Source of the DNA: Zonotrichia leucophrys gambelii
Taxonomy: Eukaryota > Chordata > Aves > Passeriformes > Passerellidae
DNA: 64,000 nucleotides
Direction: 5' to 3'
Assembly (NCBI RefSeq): GCF_028769735.1
Contig: NC_088188.1
Span: 1,116,001 to 1,180,000, forward strand
The notes beneath the pieces were generated by a model. It ran no database searches and was not told where the DNA came from. It saw only the letters and a list, made by a program, of their open reading frames with translations. Within the stretch, counting starts at the first letter, position 1. Each line of letters begins with the position of its first letter. This document shows positions 42,030 to 53,394 of the stretch, one piece after another. A program made the position numbers and the translations under genes.

Positions 42030-43430
42030 CCAGATTTAGGTTAAACTTGCCTATTTCCCAATATTGGCTTCGTTTTGCTGTGTCAGCCCTGTCCTGGCAT
42101 TTTGCAATGCCACATTTTTAACACAGAAGGAAAGCTCTGCTGAACTCATGCTCAAAACCCCCTGTGTGGATGTTCCTGCACCTCTTTTTCCTACTGCCAT
42201 TCAAAAGTTCTCAATTTCAAGGGCATTTTCAGGGTAGAAGCGGAATTTATTATAATCACAGAATGAAATGAGGATGAAACCTCCCAGGAACTGCTGGTTC
42301 AGCTCAGGATAGGCGTGGAAAATAACCCCTCTTGTCCAGGATTGCTGTTTTGTGAACTTCCATAGAAGGACAACAAAGCCCTGTGAGGATGGAGGGAGTG
42401 CAGAGAAGCCTTCCCTCTGTCCTGCTGTCCCTGAGCCAGCTGAGCCCTTGTGACCTTCAGCCCCATCTAAGCTTTCTTCGACTTCCCATAGAATACAGGG
42501 GCTCAGTTTAAGCACTTGATCTGAGTTTAAACCTGATCTGGGGATAAACCTCATCGGGTCAGTGCTGGACATGGCCTAAAATTCTCCTAAACTGCTCCCA
42601 ACCCTCTTTGGCAGGGCAAGGGGGGTGTCCTGGTACTCTGAGCCAAGCCTTTAGGTGTGATCTCAGCTTGTTGGAAAGATTCAGATTTAGATTTTAGGTT
42701 TGTGTTTTGGTTCACATCTTGATTCATGCTGGGCCTGGCATAGGCAGGGAAATGCCAGCATAAATCTCCCAAGATGAGGATCTTGGGAATGAAGGGACGA
42801 GCTGAGCCTGCTCTGTGTGTGAAGTGCTCCTTCCTCCTATGCTGAATTTGGGGTTTCATTTTGGGTAGGTGAATATCAGAGAATATTTACACTGATGATT
42901 GGGAATAACCAACACATTTTTGTGAATCCAATTCCCTTCAAGTTGTCCTCTGTTTTTACCCAAGTGGGCAATTTCCAAGCCTTTGATCAAAGGCTTGGAA
43001 ATTGCTGTTACACTCAGAATTCCTGCCCTGTTTTTCCTGAATATGTGCCTGGTTTTCATCAGTGTGTTTGAAAATGTGTTTCACTCAGCAGTGACACAAC
43101 ACCCTCATTTATCTGGGCCTGTTTCTCAGCAAACAAATCAAATGGGGTTTCTCTTGTATCATTTGGAACAGAAAATAGAGCACTGGGCCAAAGGAAAATG
43201 ACTTTGAGGTGTTTGATGTGGGATTTTGCATTTCTGTAGCTCAGAGCAGTTTGTCCTGAGTGCCCGTGGGGTTGTCACACGTGGCCAGGCTGGGACTGAA
43301 GTGCACTGAACTGGGGCAAGTGTCCCCAAGGCTGGGGACAGGGACATGCAAACCTGGATTGTAAAGGTACTTCCATAGCAGTACCCCACTACTGTGGCTT
43401 CCCACTGCCAGGGGGCAGGGCTGGATGGGA
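42030..43430. other. Unassigned, unique-looking intronic sequence
   Basis: No gene or repeat recognised apart from the perfect palindrome at 42968-43005. Confidence 0.4.
42968..43005. repeat. Perfect 38-bp palindrome
   Basis: Two 19-bp arms with no spacer and no mismatch. The left arm starts GCAATTTCCAAGCC and the centre is CCTTTGATCAAAGG. The axis is between 42986 and 42987. The centre contains CTTTGATC on both strands, resembling a TCF/LEF site. Confidence 0.97.
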
Positions 43431-43439
43431 TATTGGGAA

Positions 43440-43635
43440 TTAGGAATTGTTCCCTGTGAGGGTGGGCAGGCCCTGGCACAGGGTGCCCAGAGCAGCTGGG
43501 GCTGCCCCTGGAGCCCTGGCAGTGCCCAAGGCCAGGCTGGATGGGGCTGGGAGCAGCCTGGGACAGTGGGAGGTGTCCCTGGGTGGCACTGGGTGGGTTT
43601 TGAGGTCCTTCCCACCCCACCCATCCATGATCCTG
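43440..43635 (+). mobile_element. CR1 LINE 3' end, sense
   Basis: AGGAATTGTTCCCTGTGAGG through GGGACAGTGGGAGGTGTCCC and TTGAGGTCCTTCCCACCCCA, tail CCATCCATGATCCTG. Confidence 0.95.
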
Positions 43636-43827
43636 GGGCTCACTCAGAACTTTCTGAATCTCTTTCTTCTCTGGCAGTGGTGATTTATTCTCCCTTCAAA
43701 CCTCCCCTGTATCTCCCTGGCTTAAAGATTATCCTGATCCATGTCCTGAAGGATGAGCACTGCTCTGGCAACCTGGTCTGCTTTGCCCACCACCCCTCCC
43801 TCCCTGAGAGTGTTCATTATTCACAGA

Positions 43828-44030
43828 ACCCCAGAATGGGTTGGGTTGGAGGCACCTTGGAGCCCACCCAGTGCCACCCCTGCCATGGCAGGGCCTCCTC
43901 CCACTGTCCCAGGTGCTCCCAGCCCTGTCCAGCCTGGCCTTGGGCACTGCCAGGGATCCAGGGGCAGCCCCAGCTGCTCTGGGCACCCTGTGCCAGGGCC
44001 TGCCCACCCTCCCAGGGAGGAATTTTGTTC
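43828..44030 (-). mobile_element. CR1 LINE 3' end, antisense
   Basis: ACCCCAGAATGGGTTGGGTT, GAGGCACCTTGGAGCCCACC, TCCCAGCCCTGTCCAGCCTG and GGCCTGCCCACCCTCCCAGG. Confidence 0.95.
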
Positions 44031-44034
44031 CTTT

Positions 44035-44553
44035 CCCGCAGCCAGGGCCCAGCAGGGCTCTGCCAGGGCCGGGGCAGGGAAGGAGCAATGGGAGAAGGAG
44101 CAGACACAGGGCTGGGGGCTCTCCCAGCTCTGAGGAATCCTCTCCTTTCCCCACCTGCATGGCTCTGGAGCCAGCTGAGCGCTGATTGCTGAGCAGGAAT
44201 TAAATTAGGGCAGTTAAACCCCAATCCACCCCAGCCAGGCACACTCAGAGGAAACGTTTGGTAATCAGCATGGAGTGGCTGATTAAAGGCCATTAAAATG
44301 CACCAGGAATGATTCTAATCCTCTCTCCACTTCCAGCCCAGCTCCTTTCCGGGTGTTGGGTAATCAGTGCTGACTTTAGCGATCAGCCCTGACACAGTGC
44401 CCCTGCTCAGGCATGAAGCTGCTGCCCCATCTCACAGCACACGGGAAAACAAGGCAAGAATAATCGGATTTATAGAAAACAAGGCCTGGAATTTGCAGGA
44501 GGAAACATCCTGGAAGTGTTCTGTCCTCCTCCAGGTGATAGTAAAATATTTTA
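44035..44553. other. Unassigned intronic sequence
   Basis: Nothing recognised. Confidence 0.35.
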
Positions 44554-44559
44554 AAATTA

Positions 44560-45179
44560 TGAGAAACGCTGATCACTTGGTTTTTTTTAAATTTTAAAAG
44601 TTTAATAGTAATAAAATGGTTATGACAATAGTAATATAATTAGAGTAATAAAAATTTTGGACAATTTCAATTAGGGCAATATAAGACAATAAAAACAAAG
44701 AGTTAGGGACAGTTTGGGTACCTTTTCTGGGTAAAATAACCCCAAAAAGGACCCACATTGACAGAGGATTAACCCTTAAAAGCAACAGCCTGTTGCGTAT
44801 TCATACACCTCATCCATGATGCATAAATTCCATTCAAACACAGGATTCTGTCTGGGCAGTGTCAGCTTCTGCCTCTGAATCCTGACGGTGTCTCAGGGCT
44901 GAGCAAGACAGGAAGAAGTTCATTTCTTCTGATAATGGAGCAATAAATTCTCTTTCTCTGAAAGATTCAGGTGTCCTGTGGCTGCTATCCGGTGCAAGTC
45001 CTTTCTTTAAGAAAAGTACCTTACATAGCGTAGTTTCTATTTTAATATTATGGTATGACCTAAAACTATATTTAACACACAACTTAAGAGTATTAATACA
45101 GCATAATTTCTAACATAACACATATAATATTCATTTTAATATTTGCGAAAAGCCAATCATAAAATATGCATTTTTCACA
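44560..45179 (-). mobile_element. Solo LTR, family E, antisense, with decayed 6-bp TSD
   Basis: 620 bp; on the - strand TGTGAAAAATGCATATTTTA ... GATCAGCGTTTCTCA. Flanks AAATTA (44554-44559) and AAATCA (45180-45185) match at 5 of 6 positions. It is the sister copy of 13352-14037, which has two extra A/T-rich blocks. Confidence 0.9.
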
Positions 45180-45185
45180 AAATCA

Positions 45186-45612
45186 TAGAAAATTCGGGGA
45201 GTTAGAAAGACAGTTAGGCTTAGTAGGCCCTGGGAAAATGTTAAAGGTAGGCCCTAGGAAATGTCAGGCCTTTTGTTTGCTAGATCATGTGAAACTGCAC
45301 CTGTGTAGTCAGTATATGATAAACTGTTAGATATAATTAGATATAATTATTGTTTAAAGAATAATGAGAAACTATGTTAGGGGTTTGAGGAGGATCCATG
45401 GATGAGAAATCCATGCTTGGATGAAATCAATGTATACAATAGAACAATGTAAGTTTAATAATTAATATGTAAGTTATATAATGATAGGATATAAAACATG
45501 TTCAGCCCAAAACCATGTCAGGTCAGATTTGGGTCTGTGCACCCCTGACACCCAGAGCTGTTTAATAAAAGCACCTGCATGTAATCATGCTGTGATTGTG
45601 TGTTCCTGAACA
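45186..45612 (+). mobile_element. Probable LTR, family F, sense (left edge uncertain)
   Basis: TATAAAA at 45490-45496, then AATAAA at 45564-45569, then a terminus TTCCTGAACA at 45612, the order of an LTR. GGCCCTGGGAAAATGTTAAA and GGCCCTAGGAAATGTCAGG form a short internal repeat. It directly adjoins the E-family LTR, which may have inserted into it. Confidence 0.55.
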
Positions 45613-45614
45613 CT

Positions 45615-46095
45615 AGTACAGGGACACAGGAGACATATGGATGATATCAGAAATTTAATTGCAACAAGAGTTGACAATTTCTGTGGTGGGGAGTTTGTTG
45701 CATCTCAGAAATTTTTGGGGATGTGGTAGCTTTATTATATTTATTATGATAAAGTTATCATATTTATTCTTCTTTTTTGAATGTGAAACTGGAAAAGCTC
45801 TGAACTTCCCTTCCCTGAAAGTGTCTTTTCCACAACATCAGAAACACCCCAGTTCTTACTCCCCAAGGTCATCACAGACTTTGTTAAGAGACCTTAAACC
45901 TGCCCAGGATAATTTACATTATCCCTCCTGCCTCTGGCTGCTTTCAGAGCCTCTCGGCTGTTTGACAGAGATGGAAATTGCTCTGCAATTAAAGCTGCAG
46001 TCAGTTCACTCAGCACCTGCACCATGAAATCCCAGCCCTGGAGCCGTTCCCTGCCTCGGGTCAGTCCTGTCAGTCCAGGCAGGAGCTCCCTGGGT
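45615..46095. other. Unassigned intronic sequence
   Basis: Nothing recognised. Confidence 0.35.
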
Positions 46096-46098
46096 CCT

Positions 46099-46246
46099 AC
46101 CTAAAGCCAAAGGAAAAGGCAGAAAGGAGATAGAGGAAATAGGGCAGAACATCAAACACAAATAGATCCATCCCTCTGACCCTATCACTGGAATGGGAAT
46201 CTGAGGAGGAGAGTCTGGATATTGGAGATGTGGAATGGGATTTCAG
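46099..46246. repeat. 148-bp direct duplication, copy 1
   Basis: Ungapped, about 90% identical by eye to 47225-47372. Key phrases AACATCAAACACAAATAGAT and CCTATCACTGGAATGGGAAT are identical. Confidence 0.92.
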
Positions 46247-46369
46247 GGCAGCGATGCTGCCCCAGCTCCCAGGGCTTGCAGAGCCCTGAGGGGCTGGGGG
46301 AGGCTGAATGAAGTCCCAGTCAAGCTTTTGAGTGGCTTTTTGTCACTCCTGGGTCATTGTCTGGGGGGC

Positions 46370-46440
46370 TGCAGTGTCCTCTCCCCTCTGTGTCCCCTCC
46401 CCTCTGTGTCCCCCTCACCCTCTGTGCCCTCTCTGCCACA
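46370..46440. repeat. CCCCTCTGTGTC low-complexity repeat
   Basis: Four copies of CCCTCTGTGTCCCCT-like units. Confidence 0.8.
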
Positions 46441-46684
46441 GCCAGGGTTCCTCTGGTCACACAGGGTGGGGACACTCCTGTCCTATCTGTCACCTGTCCC
46501 CACTGTGGCTCTTCACCCCAGGAGCCCTGGTGGTTGTCACTGCTGGTGACACATCAGTGACACATCAGCACTGATGATGGCTCTGGACCAGACACTGCTG
46601 CAGCTTCACCTGCAGGTCATGTCCTGGGGCTTCCTTATCTTAATGCCTTCACTGAAAAGGGGGCAGGAGGAGATCCCGGGAATC

Positions 46685-46820
46685 TGGAATGGTTTGGGAT
46701 GGAAGGGATCTTAAAGCCCACCTTGTTCCAGCCTCTCCCTCTATCCCACGGTGCTCCCAGCCCTGTCCAGGCTGGCCTTGGACACTGCCAGGGATCCAGG
46801 GGCAGCCCCAGCTTCACTGA
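46685..46820 (-). mobile_element. CR1 LINE 3' end, antisense
   Basis: CTGGAATGGTTTGGGATGGA, GGATCTTAAAGCCCACCTTG and GACACTGCCAGGGATCCAGG. Confidence 0.92.
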
Positions 46821-47169
46821 GATGTACAAATGCCATGATTCTGTTTTTCTGTGATTCCACGATTCCCTGGCTCTGGGAAGCAGGACACAGCTCTGGAGAA
46901 TCAGCAGCTCCTGCTGTGCTCACACTGGAGGTGGAGAGAGCTCATTTCAAACAACCTGCCCCTCTCTTTAAACACCAAGCAGGTGCAGGCACCACATCCC
47001 AACTAATGAATTGCACAGAAAATGAGATCTGGGATTCCATTGAGAAGGCTTTTCTGTAGCTGGGAATAAATAAAATCCCTGATTATGAGGGCTTGGATCA
47101 CTGGTGTTGCCTCTGAAAAGCTGCAGAGGTCAAAGCTTCAGCTCACTGCAGGGATGGAAACATTTCTTC

Positions 47170-47224
47170 TTCATAATTAGAGAATAATTAAAATTGGAAA
47201 AGACCTTTGAGATCATCAAGCCCA
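47170..47224 (-). mobile_element. CR1 LINE tail fragment, antisense
   Basis: AGAATAATTAAAATTGGAAA, then AGACCTTTGAGATCATCAAG and CCCAACC. It ends exactly where the 148-bp duplication starts. Confidence 0.75.
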
Positions 47225-47372
47225 ACCTAAAGGCAAAGGAACGGGCAGGAAGGAGATACAGGAAATAGGGGAGAACATCAAACACAAATAGATCCATTCA
47301 TCTGACCCTATCACTGGAATGGGAATCTGAGGAGGAGAGCCTGGATAATGGAGGTGTGGAATGGGATTTCAG
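47225..47372. repeat. 148-bp direct duplication, copy 2
   Basis: Pairs with 46099-46246; same length, no gaps. Confidence 0.92.
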
Positions 47373-47374
47373 AG

Positions 47375-49710
47375 CTGCTGGATCATAGCAATAAATGACT
47401 CCTTGGCTTACCATTGACTGAAAACACTCCCCAGTCAGCACAAGGAGGGAGCAGTGTCAGGGGGCTCTCAGCCAATTGTTTTTAGGCAGTTTTGCCAAAC
47501 TGGAGAATCTTTTGGGCAATGACAACTGCAGTGACTTTGAGGAGGCAGCAATGTTCCCTGTCAGTGTGCAGGTCACCGTGGGTGGGGGATGATGAAGCCC
47601 CATTCCCTTTTAGCATGAACAAGACATGTTCAAACTTTAAACACTTCAAATATCACTGACAATAAAAAGTCACATTCTTTCAACATGATGAACCCAGTGA
47701 TTCATAAGTCTCTGTTCTCTTTAGAGCAGGGGAAGGTGCCTAAGATGGAAATATTTCTCAGAAAATCGGATTTTCAGTCTGCGGGGATGGAAACCAACAC
47801 CTGAAGAGGTGACAGGGCCACAGTTGTGCAGGCAGAGCATCCCAGGGGCACCTGGAAGGTGACAAAAGGCTGGATCAGGGAGTGAATCCCTCCACCAGCA
47901 TTCCCTGCCAACACCCAGCATGGAGCAGAACCCCAGGGGCAGCTCTGCCTGAGGGATGCACTCAGCTGCCACAGGAGAGGGATCTGCTGCTCACCCCCTT
48001 CCCTGCTGGAACTGCTGAGCCTCAGCGTGGAGGGAGCAGGAGCCTGGGCTTTGGGAGGTTATTTCCACTCAGCTCAGGGGAGAAGTCAATCAGTTAATGG
48101 CTTTCATTAACAATATTTATTGTGTTCCCCTCAGCATAGGCACAGGTTTGCCCACGCTGGGTTTGCACCCCCATGATTCAAACTCTCCCTTGGATGTGCT
48201 ACACAATGAATATAAATCCCCTTTTTTCCAAGCAGAAAAGACTTGGAGCTCCATTTGAAGCAGGTCTCCTGTCTGTGGCCCAGCCTGTACCTGAGCACAT
48301 CCACTGCCACTGCTCTCATTTCTCTGTTTCCCTCATTCCCTTTCTCCCCTGGCTCCTTGGGGAATCAATCCAAGTGCTGCATGTTCCATCTTGCTGCAGG
48401 AAGCAGGAATTCTATATCCCCTCAGTCTCAATGTTGATGAGCTGCCAGGGGAGCAGGACTCCTGAAATCCCAGGAACTGATCTGATCACACAGGCAGAGC
48501 TTGTGGCTGCTTTTAGGATGCGATCGGATCAGCAAGATAAAATTTTAATTAAATTACAACAATTCCCAGGTTTAATGGATGATCCTGTTTTCAGTGTTCC
48601 TTGGAAACAAACCCCACAGGAGCTGAGCTTTGTGATGCTGAGGGATGTGGGGTTATTGCTGCCACCCCCTGGAGCAGGGCAGGGATTGGGAGGGATGGCC
48701 TTGGGATGGAGGTGGCTCAGGAGTGAGGTCCCCTGCTCTGGGATGCTCAGAGCCTCCTGTCACATCCTGCCTGAAGTGCCACCTGCCAATAACTCAAAAG
48801 GGCTCTGTTTGTCACCCTGAGGAGCACCTGAACAGCTGAGCCAGGGGGATGTGCCAGAGAGAAGATTCCCTTTCTCTACCCCAGTTCCTCACCCCCAGTG
48901 TGGGAAGGTCAGGCAGGTTTAATCCCAGAGATCCCAGCCATGGAGCTGGAATTCTCTGGCACAGAACCTGCATTGTCCCCATGTGGCAAACTTCTTCCTG
49001 CACAGAAAGGCATTTCCCAAAGTTCTGGACCTCTGGGTTTACTCAATCCCAGGAAAACCCGGGTTTTTTTCCCAGCTCCTCAGCCCTGCCTGATTTGCCA
49101 GCCTGCTGCATTCCTTCCTTTGAGCTGTTGCTGCCCCAAAATGTCCCTGTGCTCATCACTTTCCTTGCACCAAGAGCTTTTAGCACAGACAGGGTGGATT
49201 TAGGGCTGCCCATGTGCAGCTTCCTTCTCCATCTGTTCCTCAGTTGCTTCTGAAACATTTAAGAGCAAAATCTCATTCTCATAAAATCAGTTCTGATAGG
49301 AACAGAGAGCAATGGGGCACCTGCTCCACGTGCATTGTTCCAAGCTGCCTGTGGAGTGGGTAATGGAAGATTATTGTAAATACTGTGTGTGTTTGCATTT
49401 CTTTCATAAATAACTCCATCCAGCAGAGCTTCGGAGCTTCCTTACACTGGGAATAGAGGTTGGATCTTGTTGAAAAGTGAGTTTGTCTAAAAACCTTCTG
49501 GCTGTGCATTGCAGCAGGGCTGGGAGCAGCAGGGGATGCTGAGAGCCCTGCTTTGGAAGCATCAGGAGGGATAACATGAAGGAGCAGCTGCTGGGCTGTG
49601 CTGACTTCACACACTCCAAACCCAGAAGCTTCTGCTGGTTCCCTGCTCTGGTGTTCCTGGGCCAAGCTCTGCCTGACCAGAGGCACAAAGGCAGCACTCT
49701 CCATCTCCCA
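47375..49710. other. Unassigned intronic sequence
   Basis: Over 2.3 kb with no supportable gene, RNA gene or repeat. Confidence 0.4.
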
Positions 49711-49714
49711 GGAG

Positions 49715-49920
49715 AGTCATGGAATGTCCTGAGCTGGAACAGACCACAGAGATCACAAATCCAGCCCCTGGCCCTGCCCAGGCATCCCAGCAATCCCACC
49801 CTGGGCATCCCTGGAGCTCTGGCAGCCTCAGGGCCGTGCCCATTCCCTGGGGAGCCTGAGCAGTGCCCAGAACCCTCTGGGGAAGAACTTTTCCCTGAGA
49901 TCCACCCTAAGAAGCCAGAG
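49715..49920 (-). mobile_element. CR1 LINE 3' region, antisense
   Basis: GTCATGGAATGTCCTGAGCT, CAGCCCCTGGCCCTGCCCAG, CATTCCCTGGGGAGCCTGAG and CTGGGGAAGAACTTTTCCCT. Confidence 0.94.
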
Positions 49921-49924
49921 CATG

Positions 49925-51234
49925 GATTTTCCACCTTGCCTTGCTCCCAGGGGAGCACCCAGAGAGCATTTATTCCTTTCCCCAGGTTTAATTCCTTTTT
50001 CCAGTCTGCCATTTTACCAGGAAACATTGGTTGCTGGGGGAAAAGAAATATTTTGTGTTTTCAGATTTGATTTTGTGCCCGTCTCCTTTTGCCTTGGGGT
50101 GGCCATTGTGCCTTGGATTGTGCTTAGAGCCAGGCTTCGGAGTCGAGTGCATTGCTGGGATGTGTGTTCAACAATTGCAGATAACCCAGACAATGCAGAC
50201 ACCTGGATTTGTGTTTAATTCCTACCTGAGCCTTGGCCATGGGCTGCCACATGGGAAGACCTGCTCCATTCTTCCTGGAAAGCACTCAGCTGCTTTGTTT
50301 TTCTATTTGGGTGCTTTTTCCTACTGCTTGGCTGACATTTCCTCTGTCTTTCCTTTGTTTTCATGTGCCTGTGGAGCTGGGGATGAAATCAGGAGTTCTC
50401 AGAAGAATTGCCAGGCAGGGAAGCAGCCTCAGTAATAAAAGGCATAAAAACAACCCCCCTCCTAAACCCAATCCATTATTTCCTTGCTCACACACTGAAA
50501 ATGCAAACTCAACTTATTAACTCACCATTCACTCCTGATTCCATGATTTTATGTTTGCCTTTTATACCCATAATATCCATTTTCCACTTTCTTAACACCC
50601 AACAAAAAAATCCCTTCCCACTCCCGCCCTCTTTGTTCTCCTCTGTTTGCAGCCAGTCTGACTGAGCAGGAGCACATCTGGAGCTCAGCTGCAGCTGTGC
50701 TCCCAGCCTGCTGTGGGATTTTGGGGAGTCTCAGCCCTCCCACGCTGAATTTGAGGCAGCAACTGGAGCTCGTGTGGAGCAGTCGAAGATAGCGCTCTGC
50801 CAAAATGAAACTTTGATAAACAAGTTGGTTTTCCTTTTTTTTCTAGTGGGAAATTGGATGTGCAGTCTAAAGTATTAAACTGCACATTTGGAAAGTGGGA
50901 TTGCCCTGGAAGCTGGTGAACTTTGAGGCTTTGGGATCAAAGGGGTGGTTCAGGGGGTGGTATAAAATAACAAAATGTGACAAGGGGATGGGTTCACATC
51001 AATGAGCTGTGTTATCCATTCAAATGAGCCAAATTTCCATGGGTAAGGAGACAAAAAAGCTCAAGTGGAGACAAAAAACTCAGGTGGTGTCAGGTTTTCC
51101 TGGTTGTTGCCATTGTAATTCCCACCAGCCCTTCAAATGGAGGAAAATGGCGCAGTTCTCCAAAATGTAAAAACCCACTGGGCCAAACAGTCCCTGGATT
51201 CAAGAGAAATGTAAAATGTAGCTCATTAAATCAT
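49925..51234. other. Unassigned intronic sequence
   Basis: No supportable feature. Confidence 0.4.
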
Positions 51235-51235
51235 G

Positions 51236-51488
51236 GAGTTATGAATTCATGGAATCATGAAATCACAGATTCATGGAATCATGGAATCATAGAATCACAG
51301 AACATTGGAACATAACATAGAACAGACTCATGGAATCGTGGAACCATGGAACCACAGAATCATGGAATAAGGGAATGATGGAATAATGAAATCACAGAAT
51401 CAGGGAATCATTACATCATAGAATCATGTAATCGTGGAATCACAGTATTATGAAATCATGGAATCATGGAATCCCAGAGCCATGAAAT
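51236..51488 (-). repeat. Expanded CR1 tail octamer array
   Basis: About 250 bp of octamer variants GAATCATG, GAATCACA, AAATCATG and GAATAATG, read as CATGATTC-like units on the - strand. It joins the CR1 3' end at 51490, where 1-3 octamers are usual. Confidence 0.92.
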
Positions 51489-51620
51489 CATGGAGTCCTT
51501 GAATGGCTTGGGCAGGAAGGGACCTTAAAACTCCCCTTGTTCCAGTCTGTGCCCCACAGTGTGAAACATCTTCAAACTGAGAAGGGCTCCTTGAGAAGCA
51601 GCCTTTCCTTCTCCAGGGCC
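51489..51620 (-). mobile_element. CR1 LINE 3' end, antisense (extends less clearly to about 51800)
   Basis: TTGAATGGCTTGGGCAGGAA, GGGACCTTAAAACTCCCCTT and GTTCCAGTCTGTGCCCCACA are the tail-proximal CR1 blocks. Confidence 0.85.
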
Positions 51621-52059
51621 AGCAGGGAGTGTCTGGAGTTTCTCCTCGATATCCCAGCAGGCAGGTTGAGACCCAAAAGCAGATTTGGCACCCCAGGAGC
51701 AGCAGGGATCAGCTGAGGGATCAGTCTGGTAAGGAACCGAGGCTGGAGCCATCCCAGCTCCTCCCAAAGCCAGAGTCAGTCCTTTCACAGTGGGATTTTA
51801 TGGACACATCCCTAGGCACTGGTGCATGGAAAGGCTGGGAATCCTGGCTCCTGGGTCACAGTTAAAATTGCTTCCTTGTGCTGCAGCTGTTCCTATCTGG
51901 CTGCTGGACAGATCCCTTGGATACACTGCTGCAGCAGCTTTTCCCAAAGAGGTGAATCCCTGTGTTGAGCATTTACAAACACCTATCTGGGTCAGACAGG
52001 AGAGGATGGAGGACACTGATGCCTTTCCAGCTTAAAACCCCTGGAGAATTAAAATTGCA

Positions 52060-52467
52060 GCTGTAGGAGCATATCCGTGCAGGGAGCCCCTGATGGGGCA
52101 ATAACATGCAATGACTCCATGATTCAGAAGGCTGAACAATTGCTTTATTAAGCTATACTACTACACTACATACTATACTAAACTATACTACTAAAGAAAA
52201 AGCCTTGACACTTTCAGACAGTCATGACACAGCTTTGCCCTAATTGGTCAATCAGTCCAAACAACCATCACCAGAGTCCAATTAACAAATCACTCTCAGT
52301 AAACAATCTCCATAACACATTCCACATGTGCCAAACAACAGGAGCAGCAAATATAGATAAGAATTGTTTTCTCTTCTTTCTCTGAGCTTTCTCACTGCCT
52401 TCCCCAGGAAAAATCCTGGGAGAGAGAATTATGTCTCCCTCTGTTCAAAGAGTATGTGAATACCACA
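52060..52467 (-). mobile_element. Solo LTR, family G, antisense (left edge approximate)
   Basis: On the - strand it begins TGTGGTATTCACATACTC, includes GAGAAAGCTCAGAGAAAG, and has TTAATAAAGCAATTGTTCAG as polyA region, followed by CCTTCTGAATCATGGAGTCA, a block also present in family A LTRs. Sister of 7905-8184. Confidence 0.75.
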
Positions 52468-52723
52468 GGAGTGAGCACTGAGGGAAGGGAACCACTGCAT
52501 TGAGAAAGGGAGCAGGACACCAGCAGGGCCATTTCCAGTGGGGCTCCAGTTTCACCCAACTGCTGGACAGCTGTACCAGAATGGGGATTGTGCTCCTTTC
52601 CCTGCCACCTCAGAGGTTTCTCCTGCAGGTTTGCTCTCCTGTGGGAGCTGTGAGCCAGTGGACAGCTGTCTCCAGGGTGAAGGTGGCTGTTCTCTCCATC
52701 TGGATGGTGGCCAGTGTCTGTGT

Positions 52724-52728
52724 TCCCC
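52724..52728. repeat. Target-site duplication TCCCC (left)
   Basis: Compared with TCTCC at 53387-53391: 4 of 5 match. Confidence 0.65.
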
Positions 52729-53386
52729 TGTCCTCGTTTGGAAAGCCAGGTGTTTGCTAAGGAAGGCAGGAGCCTCCCCTGAAATGGAAAATGCAAACCC
52801 CCTCCCTCCAAATTGCAATAAATTTTAAATTAAGGAGCTCTCAGGCAAAAAATATGGGAGCAGGAATAACAGTTCTTTACTAGGGAAGAAAATAAAAGCA
52901 TAAAATAAACAATGCAGTGAACTAAACCAACACTGACAGGGTGAGAACACAGCCTGACACCCTGTGGGTCAGGGTGTTGGTGGCTGTCCCACTGGAATTG
53001 TGGTTCAGCCCTCCTGCAGTGTCAGGGTGGTTCTGTTGGAGCAGGGATCCTGTAGAGAAGGATGGATTCTTCCTCTGAAGATCCAGGGGAAGAAGAGGCA
53101 GCTGCTGTTCCTCTGGGGAATCCAGTGGAGAAGCTGTGCTGGTGTTCCAGAACCTCTGGATTATATCTGGGTAGGAATGCTTGGCTCCTCCCTCTGGGCT
53201 CACATCTCCCAATGGGATGCTGTAGTTCTTATCAGTCATGCAGTGACATTCAATAGCTGTTAGCAGCAGATGTCTCCCCAGGGGGGAGGAGTGGGTGTGG
53301 GAGAGATAAGGAAAACTGCCCACTGAACAGAAGACAGCTGCCATACAGATGGCAAATAGATATAATTTGCTTGGCAATCCAGGACA
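52729..53386 (-). mobile_element. Solo LTR, family H, antisense, with 5-bp TSD
   Basis: 658 bp, aligning end to end with 31029-31706. - strand TGTCCTGGATTGCC ... AAACGAGGACA. Flanked by TCCCC and TCTCC. No attached coding region. Confidence 0.92.
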
Positions 53387-53394
53387 TCTCCTCA

